Shown piece by piece: positions 1 through 7,272 of a stretch of 23,551 bases of DNA. The stretch's first letter is position 1. Each line of letters opens with the position of its first letter. Below the pieces are notes generated by a model. It worked only from the letters and a program-made list of their open reading frames with translations, searched no databases and was not told the DNA's origin. The position numbers were made by a program, and so were the translations under genes. The DNA is from an uncultured Succinivibrio sp. (GTDB taxonomy: Bacteria; Pseudomonadota; Gammaproteobacteria; Enterobacterales; Succinivibrionaceae): contig CAAGAC010000095.1 in NCBI GenBank assembly GCA_900767695.1, forward strand, positions 1-23,551, written 5' to 3'.

Positions 1-72
1 GAATAGCTCAGTCGGTAGAGCACCTGATTCGTAACCAGGGGGTCGCAGGTTCGATTCCTGTTTCCAGCACCA
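1..72 (+). tRNA. tRNA-Thr(CGT), 5' end outside the window
   Basis: The window opens inside the acceptor stem; about four bases of the 5' end are missing. The D-arm, the anticodon loop TTCGTAA at 28-34 with anticodon CGT at 30-32, the T-arm (GCAGG / TTCGATT / CCTGT) and the acceptor 3' strand TTCCAGC at 62-68 are all visible, followed by discriminator A69 and an encoded CCA at 70-72. The general layout resembles E. coli thrW. The anticodon stem (CCTGA/CCAGG) closes with an A-C mismatch next to the loop. Confidence 0.93.
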
Positions 73-118
73 CCTTCCTCAATAATCCCCTGAAGTCCAT
101 CAAAAAACAGCCATTCCA

Positions 119-140
119 CAGCAAAGATCACGCTTTGCTG
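119..140. other. 8-bp inverted repeat downstream of tRNA-Thr
   Basis: CAGCAAAG at 119-126 pairs perfectly with CTTTGCTG at 133-140 around a six-base loop. It lies about 47 nt after the tRNA. No T-run follows on the plus strand, so it is at best a weak terminator or processing structure. Confidence 0.3.
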
Positions 141-178
141 GCCGCCCAGCCGTCGGTCGGCAGGGCCGTGTCGAGGCT

Positions 179-187
179 TGCTAAAAT
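179..187 (+). promoter_or_regulatory. possible extended -10 promoter for exbD-tonB
   Basis: TGC followed by TAAAAT fits the extended -10 pattern TGnTATAAT (5 of 6 in the hexamer). No good -35 is present 16-18 bp upstream, which extended -10 promoters tolerate. It would start the transcript near 194, about 85 nt before the exbD start. Confidence 0.3.
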
Positions 188-205
188 GAGCTTGCCAGGT
201 GCGGT

Positions 206-229
206 CTTTGGCTTTTGCGCAAGCCAAAG
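206..229 (+). other. perfect 9-bp hairpin in the exbD leader
   Basis: CTTTGGCTT (206-214) and AAGCCAAAG (221-229) are exact complements around TTGCGC. The hairpin lies between the proposed promoter and the exbD ribosome binding site (267-271). No T-tract follows, so this is not a classical terminator; a leader structure affecting message stability or translation is possible. Confidence 0.4.
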
Positions 230-277
230 CGGCAGGGGGAGGCTGAGCAGCGGGCCTTGTGCAGCCAGGAGCTTCAA

Positions 278-697
278 ATGTTCGATGACGATGACGGAGA
301 GTTCGATGCAAGGGTGGATCTGACGCCGCTTGTCGACGTCATCTTCATGCTCGTGATCTTCTTCATCATGACCGCGAGCTTCGACATCCCAGTGTTTGAA
401 ATGCAGCTCCCTTCCTCCTCTCAGGCAGCGCTCCCGCAGGTGCGGAACCGCGTCACCGTAGTGGTTGACGCGCAGGGGCAGGCGAGGCTTGGCTCTGCCG
501 CAGCGACAAGCGCCGACATCGCATCCGCCCTCAAGGCTGCCAGGGATCCGGTGCTCGAGGTGGTCATCGACAAGCGCGCCCCCTCGGGGATCCTGGTCGA
601 GATGGCTGATCTTGCCCGCGAGGAGGCTGGCGGCAGGATCATGATCGCCGTGCAGGGCGAGAGCGTGAAATCAGGATTTGGCGGCGTTGCGCAGTGA
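278..697 (+). CDS. exbD: ExbD-type biopolymer transport protein (TonB energiser)
   Basis: Small single-span inner-membrane protein of the ExbB-ExbD-TonB proton channel that energises outer-membrane receptors. From ATG 278 the protein is 139 aa, the usual ExbD size. The N-terminus is acidic (MFDDDDGEFD), followed by the family signature DLTPLVDVIFMLVIFF, in which D20 matches the essential proton-carrying Asp of ExbD/TolR; the rest is a periplasmic domain. ATG 278 is chosen because AGGAG at 267-271 sits six bases upstream; the frame is open further up to 215, but that extension (RQGEAEQRAL...) is not family-like. It overlaps or abuts tonB, so the two are co-translated. ExbB is not upstream as usual but 9.5 kb away at 10250. 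The TolR paralogue at 16029 is distinct and belongs to the Tol system. Confidence 0.88.
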   Translation: MFDDDDGEFDARVDLTPLVDVIFMLVIFFIMTASFDIPVFEMQLPSSSQAALPQVRNRVTVVVDAQGQARLGSAAATSADIASALKAARDPVLEVVIDKRAPSGILVEMADLAREEAGGRIMIAVQGESVKSGFGGVAQ

Positions 698-1688
698 GGA
701 TCTGATCTCAAGGGCGGCAGGCCTTGCCGCAGCCGCGGCTGCGGCGGGGGCCATGCTGGTTCTGGCGCAGAGAGCAGAACCCATGGCCGCGGCGTCATCC
801 CCGCCCATCAGCGCCATGGTCGTTGAATATGGGGCGGGGCAGTCTGCGCCCAGGACCGGGCAGAGCGCGGAAGCCACCGTGGAAGATCCCGTTTCTCCAG
901 AAGCCCCGGCCCCGGCCAAGGCGCCAGGGCAGGAGGACGCGGCGCCAGCCCCAGATCACAAGACGGTCTCCGAGCCCCGCAAGCCAAAGCCTGAACCAGC
1001 TTCATCGCAGAAGGCAGAGAAATGGAAGCCTAAGGCCGATGCGCCGGAAATCCTTGATAAGAAGCCAAAGGACGAACCCAGGCCATCTGCAAGGAAAACC
1101 CAGAGGCAAAAGCCCAGTCCATCCAGGGCAGAGAGTTCAAGTGATGAGCGCAGGACAGCGCCATCTGCAAAGTCCCAGGCAAAGCCCAAGCCAGTGCAGG
1201 CAAGGCCGCATGAGCGTCGCAATGCGCGGGAATCTCAATCATCAGTGAGGCAGAACGACATTCCCAGGAAGCCGCTCGATGATGCGAGGCCCGCGCCGTC
1301 TCCTAATACAGTGCCGCAGGGTAGTGTCAATAGCGCAAGGCAGGTTCAGGAGCCAAGTCCCTCCTTGCAATCATCCAATGGCGCTGCAGGCTCAGGCGGC
1401 ATGGCATCCGGCGCGCAAGGCCGCGAGATTGCCCGGAGGGTGAGGGCCGAGCTTGCGCGCAACCTCTCATACCCAAGAGCCGCGTCAAGGCGCGGGATCG
1501 AAGGCAGGGTCATGGTGCGGTTTTACATAAAGGGCGGCGTTGTGGCGTCGTCAGCGGTGACCAGGGGATCTGGAAGCGCGATCCTCGATGATGACGCGAG
1601 AAGGCTTGCCGCCGGGATTGCTGGTTTCAAGGCCGGCGGCAGCGGGGATCTCGAGCTTGAGATCCCCATCGAGTACAGGCTCGAGTGA
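678..1688 (+). CDS. tonB: TonB energy-transducing protein
   Basis: Couples the ExbBD proton channel to TonB-dependent receptors across the periplasm. About 336 aa: an N-terminal hydrophobic Ala-rich segment (roughly residues 12-30), a long Lys/Pro/Ser/Gln-rich spacer (about 70-240, with runs such as KPKPEP and KPKPVQ), and a C-terminal TonB domain of about 90 aa (LSYPRAASRRGIEGRVMVRF..., ending IPIEYRLE). The start is uncertain: TTG at 678 overlaps exbD by 20 nt, while TTG at 687 has a better distance from AGGA at 673-676; no ATG is available nearby. The transmembrane segment has no histidine, unlike the SxxxH motif of E. coli TonB. The stop codon directly abuts the stop of the convergent receptor gene. 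Confidence 0.85.
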   Translation: MAALRSEDLISRAAGLAAAAAAAGAMLVLAQRAEPMAAASSPPISAMVVEYGAGQSAPRTGQSAEATVEDPVSPEAPAPAKAPGQEDAAPAPDHKTVSEPRKPKPEPASSQKAEKWKPKADAPEILDKKPKDEPRPSARKTQRQKPSPSRAESSSDERRTAPSAKSQAKPKPVQARPHERRNARESQSSVRQNDIPRKPLDDARPAPSPNTVPQGSVNSARQVQEPSPSLQSSNGAAGSGGMASGAQGREIARRVRAELARNLSYPRAASRRGIEGRVMVRFYIKGGVVASSAVTRGSGSAILDDDARRLAAGIAGFKAGGSGDLELEIPIEYRLE

Positions 1689-3764
1689 TCAGAACGAGGC
1701 GCTTGCGGTGACCGACACGAAGCGCCCTGGCTCATCGATGAGCTCGGATGTGCGGTAGCGGGCGTCGAGCAGGTTCTCGAGGTTCAATGCGAGCTTGTAC
1801 TGCTCGTCCGACCCGAAGGCTGCGGTGAAGGACATGTTCGCGGTCACGTAGCCAGGCAGATCGTTGTCCTGCACGTACGATGTGCCGGGCATGCGGTTGT
1901 CGTCGTAGATCCCCTTGCTTGCAAAGCGCGCAAAGAAGTCAGCCCCGAGCGCCACTCCAGACGCCTCACCGGAGAGCCTCGTTCCGGCGCGGCCGCTGAG
2001 CTTCGGGGTGCCGGTGTCGGTGGTCACGGCGCTGCCGGTCTTGAACTCGCGGTTCATGAGCGTGAGCGAGGCGTAGGGCTCGGCAAATCCGGCCCTTGCA
2101 GAAACTGAGAGCTCAAGCCCGTAGGTCTCGGCCTGACTGATGTTCTGGTAGGTGTAGTAGAGGCTGCGCCCAGATCCCATGGCGCGCGATGCGATGTAGT
2201 CGTCGGCGTGCGAGTAGAACAGCGCGGCATCGACGGTCAGCATCTCGCCAATGTAGCGCACCCCAAGCTCGAAGTTGTTGGTCTTCTCGGGATTGAGCGC
2301 GCTGTTGCCGCGCTGCGTCTCAAGCTCGGTGGTGGTCAGAAAGAGCTCCTGGATGCTCGGCGCGCGGAAGCCCTGCGACCAGGACGCGCGCAGCGCGGTC
2401 CTCTCGGCAGGCTGCCAGACTAGCGAGGCGCTGCCCACGGTGCGCGTGAAGGTTGAGCGGCCGGGATCGCTGTCTGGCGTGTATGCCTGGTAGTTCGAGC
2501 GCGTGCTGCCGCCGCCGTTCTCGATGCGGTTCCAGCGGGCGCCGGCGCTCAAGGTGAGATCGTCGGCCAGGTGGGCGTGCATGAGCGCGAACAGGGCGTT
2601 GGCGCGGCTGTAGTAGTCGCGGTCCTTGGCGCGGTAGTTCAAGGTGTACTCGCCCACGCGCGGGAGCGTCATCGAGATGTCGCTTGCGGTGTCGGAGTCT
2701 AGCGTGGTGTAGGAGACGTCATAGCCTGCGGTGAGGTCGATGAGATCGCCAAAATGCATGTCGGCCTGCACTGTCCCGCCCACGGTCTTCTGCTCGTTCC
2801 GGATGTCGAAGACGAGCGGGCTCCTGGGCGCGTAGGGCGAGGCTGAATGGATCGGGATCGCCGGCACGAACTCCTTGTCCATCCCCTGCGCGTAGGCCTC
2901 AAGCGAGAGCTTGTCAACGCGGGAGCCAAGGTTGCGAAGCTCCCCTGAGATGCTGTGCTTGATCCTCTTCCACTCGGGGATGCGCGCGGTGAAGCCGCGG
3001 TAGGCCTCGTCTGAGACCGTGGTCGCGGTGCGCGCGGCGCTGTCGACGAACTCGTACTTGTAGCCAATTGTCGAATCCGCTGTCGGGTCGAACTTGAAGT
3101 CGGCGTTGGCGCCCTTTGAATGTCCCGAGGTCGAGTCGAGGCGCTCGTGGCCCTTCAGGTACATGTCGCCAAGATCGCTGCCAAAGCCGCCCAAGGCATA
3201 GCGGAAGCGCCCGACGGTGCCCGAGGCGTTGGCGTAGAGCACGATGCCCTCGTGCGCGCCGTCGTAGGTGGCCCCGGCCTCGGCTGCGAAGGGCTTTTTG
3301 GAAGCCTGCTTGGTGATGGCGTTCACCATGCCGCCCATGGCGTCGGAGCCGTAGAGCAGCGAGGCCGGGCCCCTTACGACCTCGATGCGGTCGATGAAGT
3401 AGGGGTTCACGAGCAGCGGGGCCCCTGACATCGTCTTCTGATCGGCAACCCTGTCGCCGTCCACGGCAAAAAGCGTGCGGCCTGGCTCCTCTCCACGTAT
3501 CGACACGCGCCGAAAGAGCGGCGTGCCGTCGTCTATGATCCTGATCCCCGGCACGTCGCGCAGCGCCCCCGCGATCCCCGCGGACGATTCGGCCGCAGCG
3601 TCCGCGCCCGGCACCGTGCTTATGGACGAGTCCGCGTCGAGCAGCTTCTGGGCTGAGCGCGAGGCGCTCACCACCACCGGATCGGCGGTCATCTGATCGG
3701 CGGCCAGGGCCTGAACTGACGCCAGGGCTGCCGCGATTGCTGAGATCTTGAGGGAAGTGCGCAT
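1689..3764 (-). CDS. TonB-dependent outer-membrane receptor, possibly heme type
   Basis: Outer-membrane beta-barrel importer of 691 aa. The start is ATG at 3764, because GGAG at 3771-3774 lies six bases upstream; the signal peptide then begins MRTSLKISAIAAALA with an AxA-type cleavage near residue 21. A TonB-box-like stretch (DPVVVSAS) is at about 28-35. The plug domain follows with SIRGEEPGRTLFAVDGDRV and RIEVVRGPASLLYGSDAMGG, and the barrel ends in Phe. FRAP (about 466-469) and a downstream NPEK (about 491-494) resemble the FRAP/NPNL region of heme/hemoglobin receptors, but the histidine often found between them is absent, so substrate is a guess: heme first, another iron or cobalt chelate second. 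It starts 17 nt after the cydC stop and is probably in the cyd transcript; tonB converges on its 3' end. Confidence 0.88.
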   Translation of the reverse strand: MRTSLKISAIAAALASVQALAADQMTADPVVVSASRSAQKLLDADSSISTVPGADAAAESSAGIAGALRDVPGIRIIDDGTPLFRRVSIRGEEPGRTLFAVDGDRVADQKTMSGAPLLVNPYFIDRIEVVRGPASLLYGSDAMGGMVNAITKQASKKPFAAEAGATYDGAHEGIVLYANASGTVGRFRYALGGFGSDLGDMYLKGHERLDSTSGHSKGANADFKFDPTADSTIGYKYEFVDSAARTATTVSDEAYRGFTARIPEWKRIKHSISGELRNLGSRVDKLSLEAYAQGMDKEFVPAIPIHSASPYAPRSPLVFDIRNEQKTVGGTVQADMHFGDLIDLTAGYDVSYTTLDSDTASDISMTLPRVGEYTLNYRAKDRDYYSRANALFALMHAHLADDLTLSAGARWNRIENGGGSTRSNYQAYTPDSDPGRSTFTRTVGSASLVWQPAERTALRASWSQGFRAPSIQELFLTTTELETQRGNSALNPEKTNNFELGVRYIGEMLTVDAALFYSHADDYIASRAMGSGRSLYYTYQNISQAETYGLELSVSARAGFAEPYASLTLMNREFKTGSAVTTDTGTPKLSGRAGTRLSGEASGVALGADFFARFASKGIYDDNRMPGTSYVQDNDLPGYVTANMSFTAAFGSDEQYKLALNLENLLDARYRTSELIDEPGRFVSVTASASF

Positions 3765-3781
3765 TTTTTTCTCCTTTTTTA

Positions 3782-5521
3782 TCAAGCGCGCTGCAAAAGC
3801 GGGGATGGATCGGATGCCCGCGGCCTAGGCGCGGACTTGACGGCCCCCATGGCCGCGGAAAGGGGCTCCTTTATGGCGCATCTGTCCTGCACGGTCACCA
3901 CGCTGTCAAATCCAGGCGGGATGGCCTCGTCGTGCAGCGACGCGATGACGCCCCTGCGCATCGAGGCGATGCGCGAGAGGATCCTCGACGCCTGCGCGGG
4001 CTCAAGCCCCTCGCCAGGCTCGTCGAGGATGAGGAAGCTGCTGCCAGAGCCCTCTGCGGCAAAGAGCGCCCTGGCGATGCACAGGCGGCGGGCCTCGCCG
4101 CCTGAGAGAGCGCGCCCGGCAGGGCCAAGCCATTGCGAGAGGCCCTCTGGCAGCGAGGAGAGGAAGGAGTCAAGCTCGACTATGGAGAGGACCTTCCTTA
4201 TCTCATCGTCGCTAGCGCCGGGCCTGACCATCGCGAAGACGTCCCTGACGCTGCCTGAGAAGAGCTGCGGATCCTGCAGCGCCATCGGCATGGCGCGGCG
4301 CAGCGAGCCCTGCTCGGCTTTCCCCAGATCAACGCCATCGGCAAGCACCCTGCCTGAGGATGGCGCGACGAGGCCCTGCATCAGCATGAGGAGCGTGCTC
4401 TTGCCAGAGCCCACCGGTCCGCGCACGAGGGTGTTGCCAGAGCTTGAGATCGAGATGCGAAGATCATGCAGGATCTCGCGCCCGCCGCAGGAGGCGCAGG
4501 CGCGGTCGAAGGATATCTCCATGATGCGGGGCAGCTCGATCCCAGGATCTGCCCCGGATCTCCCTGCATCGGAACTGCCAAGCGCGCGGATGGATGCTGA
4601 CGCCGCCCTGACCTCGGTCATCCCGAAGATAGCCGATGCAAGCGGGAGCATCGCCTCGTAGACTGCCATCGCGGCGGTCGCGAGCATCACGTAGGCAGGG
4701 CCTGAGAGCGCGCCGCCAAGCGCGGCGTCAGAGCAGACGCACAGGCTCAGCAGCATCGCCCCCATCGCGCCAGATCTGGCGATGGCAGCCCCGATCCCCT
4801 CGAGGAGCTCCGAGGATGCCGAGGCGCTTGCAATGCGCGACGAGAGGCTGTCTATCCTCCGCTTGAACGCCTCGGCCTCGTTTAATGACAGGATGTCCAG
4901 AAGAGCGCATGAGAGGTCGTGGCTTGCGCTGAAAAGCTCCTGGCGGCAGGGCATGGCCGCAAGGGCGATGCGGCGGGATGCAAGCGAGAGCAGGAAGGGG
5001 ATCGCGGCGCTTGAGAGCGCCATCAGGGCAAGCAGCATGAGCGATGCAAAGGCTCCTGCAACCCCTGCTGCCACCGCGCCGAAGATCGCGCCTGCGCAGA
5101 AGGCCGCGGCGATCGGCACCAGCTCTTTTATGTAGGCGTTCTCCAGCACCGCCGCGTCGTTGCGCAGCACGCTCTCCAGGTAGGAATCCTTCATCGCCGC
5201 CCCCTGCTCGAATGGCAGGACGAGGATCTTTTTAAAGAGCGAGAGGCGCAGCGAGGCGATGATCCTGAAGGCCGCGTCGTGCAGCGTGAGCCTGTCGGCA
5301 TAGCGAAGGCCGGTGCGGGAGACCGCGAGCAGCCTGATGAGCGCGGAGGGGATCAGGATGTTGATGAAGACTCCGGCGGCCCCGGCCTTGGCCATCGCCG
5401 CGATGAACCAGGAGGCGGTGGCCATCAGCGAAACCGACGAGACGGTCGAGAGCAGGCTCGCGCCAAATCCCGCCGCGGCGCTCCAGGGCCTCGAGAGGAT
5501 CAGCCTCATGAACTCAGCCAT
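3782..5521 (-). CDS. cydC: CydC subunit of the CydDC ABC transporter
   Basis: Half of the heterodimeric CydDC ABC exporter, needed to assemble cytochrome bd and reported to export glutathione and cysteine. It has 579 aa (E. coli CydC 573). The transmembrane domain covers about 1-310, opening with LILSRPWSAAAGFGASLLS. The ATPase domain follows: Walker A GPVGSGKST at 368-376, Q-loop MALQDPQLFSG, signature LSGGEARRLCIARALF from 472, Walker B SFLILDEPGEG with D500/E501, and H-loop ASLHDEAI. ATG 5521 overlaps the cydD stop by 8 nt (ATGGCTGA) with GGAGGGG just upstream, indicating translational coupling. CydC rather than CydD is inferred from position after cydD and from the N-terminal sequence. 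Confidence 0.92.
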   Translation of the reverse strand: MAEFMRLILSRPWSAAAGFGASLLSTVSSVSLMATASWFIAAMAKAGAAGVFINILIPSALIRLLAVSRTGLRYADRLTLHDAAFRIIASLRLSLFKKILVLPFEQGAAMKDSYLESVLRNDAAVLENAYIKELVPIAAAFCAGAIFGAVAAGVAGAFASLMLLALMALSSAAIPFLLSLASRRIALAAMPCRQELFSASHDLSCALLDILSLNEAEAFKRRIDSLSSRIASASASSELLEGIGAAIARSGAMGAMLLSLCVCSDAALGGALSGPAYVMLATAAMAVYEAMLPLASAIFGMTEVRAASASIRALGSSDAGRSGADPGIELPRIMEISFDRACASCGGREILHDLRISISSSGNTLVRGPVGSGKSTLLMLMQGLVAPSSGRVLADGVDLGKAEQGSLRRAMPMALQDPQLFSGSVRDVFAMVRPGASDDEIRKVLSIVELDSFLSSLPEGLSQWLGPAGRALSGGEARRLCIARALFAAEGSGSSFLILDEPGEGLEPAQASRILSRIASMRRGVIASLHDEAIPPGFDSVVTVQDRCAIKEPLSAAMGAVKSAPRPRASDPSPLLQRA

Positions 5522-7166
5522 GATCCCCTCCCATCCTCACCACGCAGTCGGCGCGGGCGATGAGATCGGGCCTGTGCGAGGCGGCGATCACGATGGCGCT
5601 GCCCCGGGCCTTGAGAAGAAGCGGGGCGAGCGCGTCCTCGCAGCGGTGGTCAAGGCTTGCCGTTGGCTCGTCCAGGGCGATGAGGCTTGAGCGACGCAGC
5701 AGCGCGCGGGCGAAGGCGAGGAGCCTCGCCTGCCCGCCCGAGAGGCCGAGCCTGCGGTCGCCAAGCCTCAGGTCAAGCCCGCCGCGCGAGGCAATGGCGT
5801 CCCAGAGCCCGACGTCCCTGAGCGCGGCTATGAGATCGCGGTCTCCTGCCCCGGATCCCCCCAGAAGCAGGTTCTCCCTCACGCTTGATGGGAAGATGCA
5901 GGGGCTTTGCGGGATGAAAGTTGCAAGAGGCAGGAGCGCGCGGCAGGACGCGCCCTCGAGCAAGGTCCCGCCAGCGTCAAGCGATCCTCCGCATGGTGAA
6001 AGAAGCCCCGATGCCATCGCGAGCACCGTGCTCTTGCCGCAGCCCGAGGGTCCTGCGAGCACATAGAGCCTGCCGCGCTCAAAGCGGCCTGAGAAGTCCC
6101 TGACGCCGGTCCTGCCGTCGGGATACCTGGAGCAGGCGCCCTTGAACTCGAGGAAGGGGAGCTTCTCAAGCCTGGGCGCCGCGGCGTCCGAGGCGAGGCG
6201 AGCGCGCCCCTCCTTAAGCATCCCCGCCATCCCAAGCAGCACCCCGAGGCTGCGCATCCTCGAGTAGTAGCTCGCCCCCATCGCGCGCAGAGGCATGAAG
6301 AACTCGGGCACGCACATGAGCGCGAAGAGCGCCTGGGCGGCGCCAAAGCCGTGCTCGTAGACGGCAAAGCCCAGCGCCATCGCGCAGAAGGCGATGCCGC
6401 CTGTTGCAAAGAACTCGAGCGCCAGCGATGAGAGGAAGGCCACGCGCAGCACCTTCATCGTCTCAAGCCGCCACAGCTCGGAGCTTCTGCCGATGAGCCC
6501 GCTCTCGCGCCGCTCAAGCGAGAAGATCCTGATGGTCGGAATGCTGCGCAGCGCCTCGAGGAAGAGCGAGGAGAGGCGCATGATCCCCGCCCATTGGCGC
6601 TGGTTGAGCTTCTCGGCTCCCTTGCCGATGAGGATCATGAAGACGGGCAGCAGAGGCGATGCCACGAGCAGCGCCAGCGCCACCATCGGGGAGGCGAGCG
6701 CGGTGGCGCCGAGCATGACGATGGGAATGGCGATCGCGCTGCGCACGGCGGCGAGGTAGTCCTTGAAGTAGGGGGTGATCTCGCCTGGGGCCTCGCTTAT
6801 GAAGGCTGAGGACTCGGGCCTTGCGTGCTCGGAGAAGGGGCCGCAGGCGACGAGGCAGGAGGCGATGTCATGGCGTACCGCGCACTCAAGATCCCGCCCC
6901 ATGCGCGAGGTGGCATAGCTTTTGGCGATGTCGACTAGGAGCTTGAGCGCCAAGGGCAGGAGCGCCCAGGGCAGGAGGCTCAGCCTGGCCCCCGAGCGCT
7001 CCATGAGCACGCAGGCGGCTGCGCTGGCGCAGATGGCATAGAAGCAGCACGAGCAGGCAGCGCCCAGGGCCGAGAGGCCCATCACGGCCAGAAGGCCCCT
7101 GCGGCAGCGCCTGCCCCAGGGCCTTATCGCCTCAAGCGGCTTTTCATAGCTCGCGCCGCCTTCCAC
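5514..7166 (-). CDS. cydD: CydD subunit of the CydDC ABC transporter
   Basis: Partner half-transporter of CydC in the inner membrane, 550 aa (slightly shorter than E. coli CydD, 588). The transmembrane domain spans about 1-315. The nucleotide-binding domain has Walker A GPSGCGKST at 372-380, Q-loop FIPQSPCIFPSSVREN, signature LSGGQARLLAFARALL from 475, Walker B SLIALDEPTASLDH (D499/E500) and H-loop AASHRPDL. All catalytic elements look intact, so both sites of the dimer could hydrolyse ATP. The start is GTG at 7166, one base after the cydX stop, with GGGAAGG about 10 bases upstream; no ATG is available close by. The order cydX-cydD-cydC places the assembly factor in the same train as the oxidase genes, unlike E. 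coli, where cydDC is a separate locus. Confidence 0.92.
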   Translation of the reverse strand: MEGGASYEKPLEAIRPWGRRCRRGLLAVMGLSALGAACSCCFYAICASAAACVLMERSGARLSLLPWALLPLALKLLVDIAKSYATSRMGRDLECAVRHDIASCLVACGPFSEHARPESSAFISEAPGEITPYFKDYLAAVRSAIAIPIVMLGATALASPMVALALLVASPLLPVFMILIGKGAEKLNQRQWAGIMRLSSLFLEALRSIPTIRIFSLERRESGLIGRSSELWRLETMKVLRVAFLSSLALEFFATGGIAFCAMALGFAVYEHGFGAAQALFALMCVPEFFMPLRAMGASYYSRMRSLGVLLGMAGMLKEGRARLASDAAAPRLEKLPFLEFKGACSRYPDGRTGVRDFSGRFERGRLYVLAGPSGCGKSTVLAMASGLLSPCGGSLDAGGTLLEGASCRALLPLATFIPQSPCIFPSSVRENLLLGGSGAGDRDLIAALRDVGLWDAIASRGGLDLRLGDRRLGLSGGQARLLAFARALLRRSSLIALDEPTASLDHRCEDALAPLLLKARGSAIVIAASHRPDLIARADCVVRMGGDHG

Positions 7167-7167
7167 C

Positions 7168-7260
7168 TCAGAAGCCTTCCCAGAGCTTGAGCAGGCGCTC
7201 GACGATGACGCACAGCGCTATGGCGCCGGCAAGTCCCAGGATCCAAAGAAGATAGAGCAT
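7168..7260 (-). CDS. cydX: CydX-like small subunit of cytochrome bd
   Basis: A 30-residue ORF between cydB and cydD. It begins MLYLLWILGLAGAIAL and ends ERLLKLWEGF: one hydrophobic transmembrane helix followed by a short charged tail. The WILG core matches the start of E. coli CydX (MWYFAWILG), the single-span subunit that stabilises the heme groups of cytochrome bd. A perfect AGGAGG lies six bases before the ATG and overlaps the space after the cydB stop (7273-7275). Position, size, Shine-Dalgarno and motif all agree. It is shorter than the 37-residue E. coli protein. Confidence 0.88.
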   Translation of the reverse strand: MLYLLWILGLAGAIALCVIVERLLKLWEGF

Positions 7261-7272
7261 TCAAGCCTCCTG

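Noticed and set aside
135..323. 62-codon open frame before exbD
   Set aside because: No Shine-Dalgarno, no family-like sequence, and it runs through the exbD start in another frame.
3837..4661. 274-codon plus-strand open frame opposite cydC
   Set aside because: Composition shadow of a GC-rich gene; no family-like motif, while cydC on the other strand has all ABC motifs.
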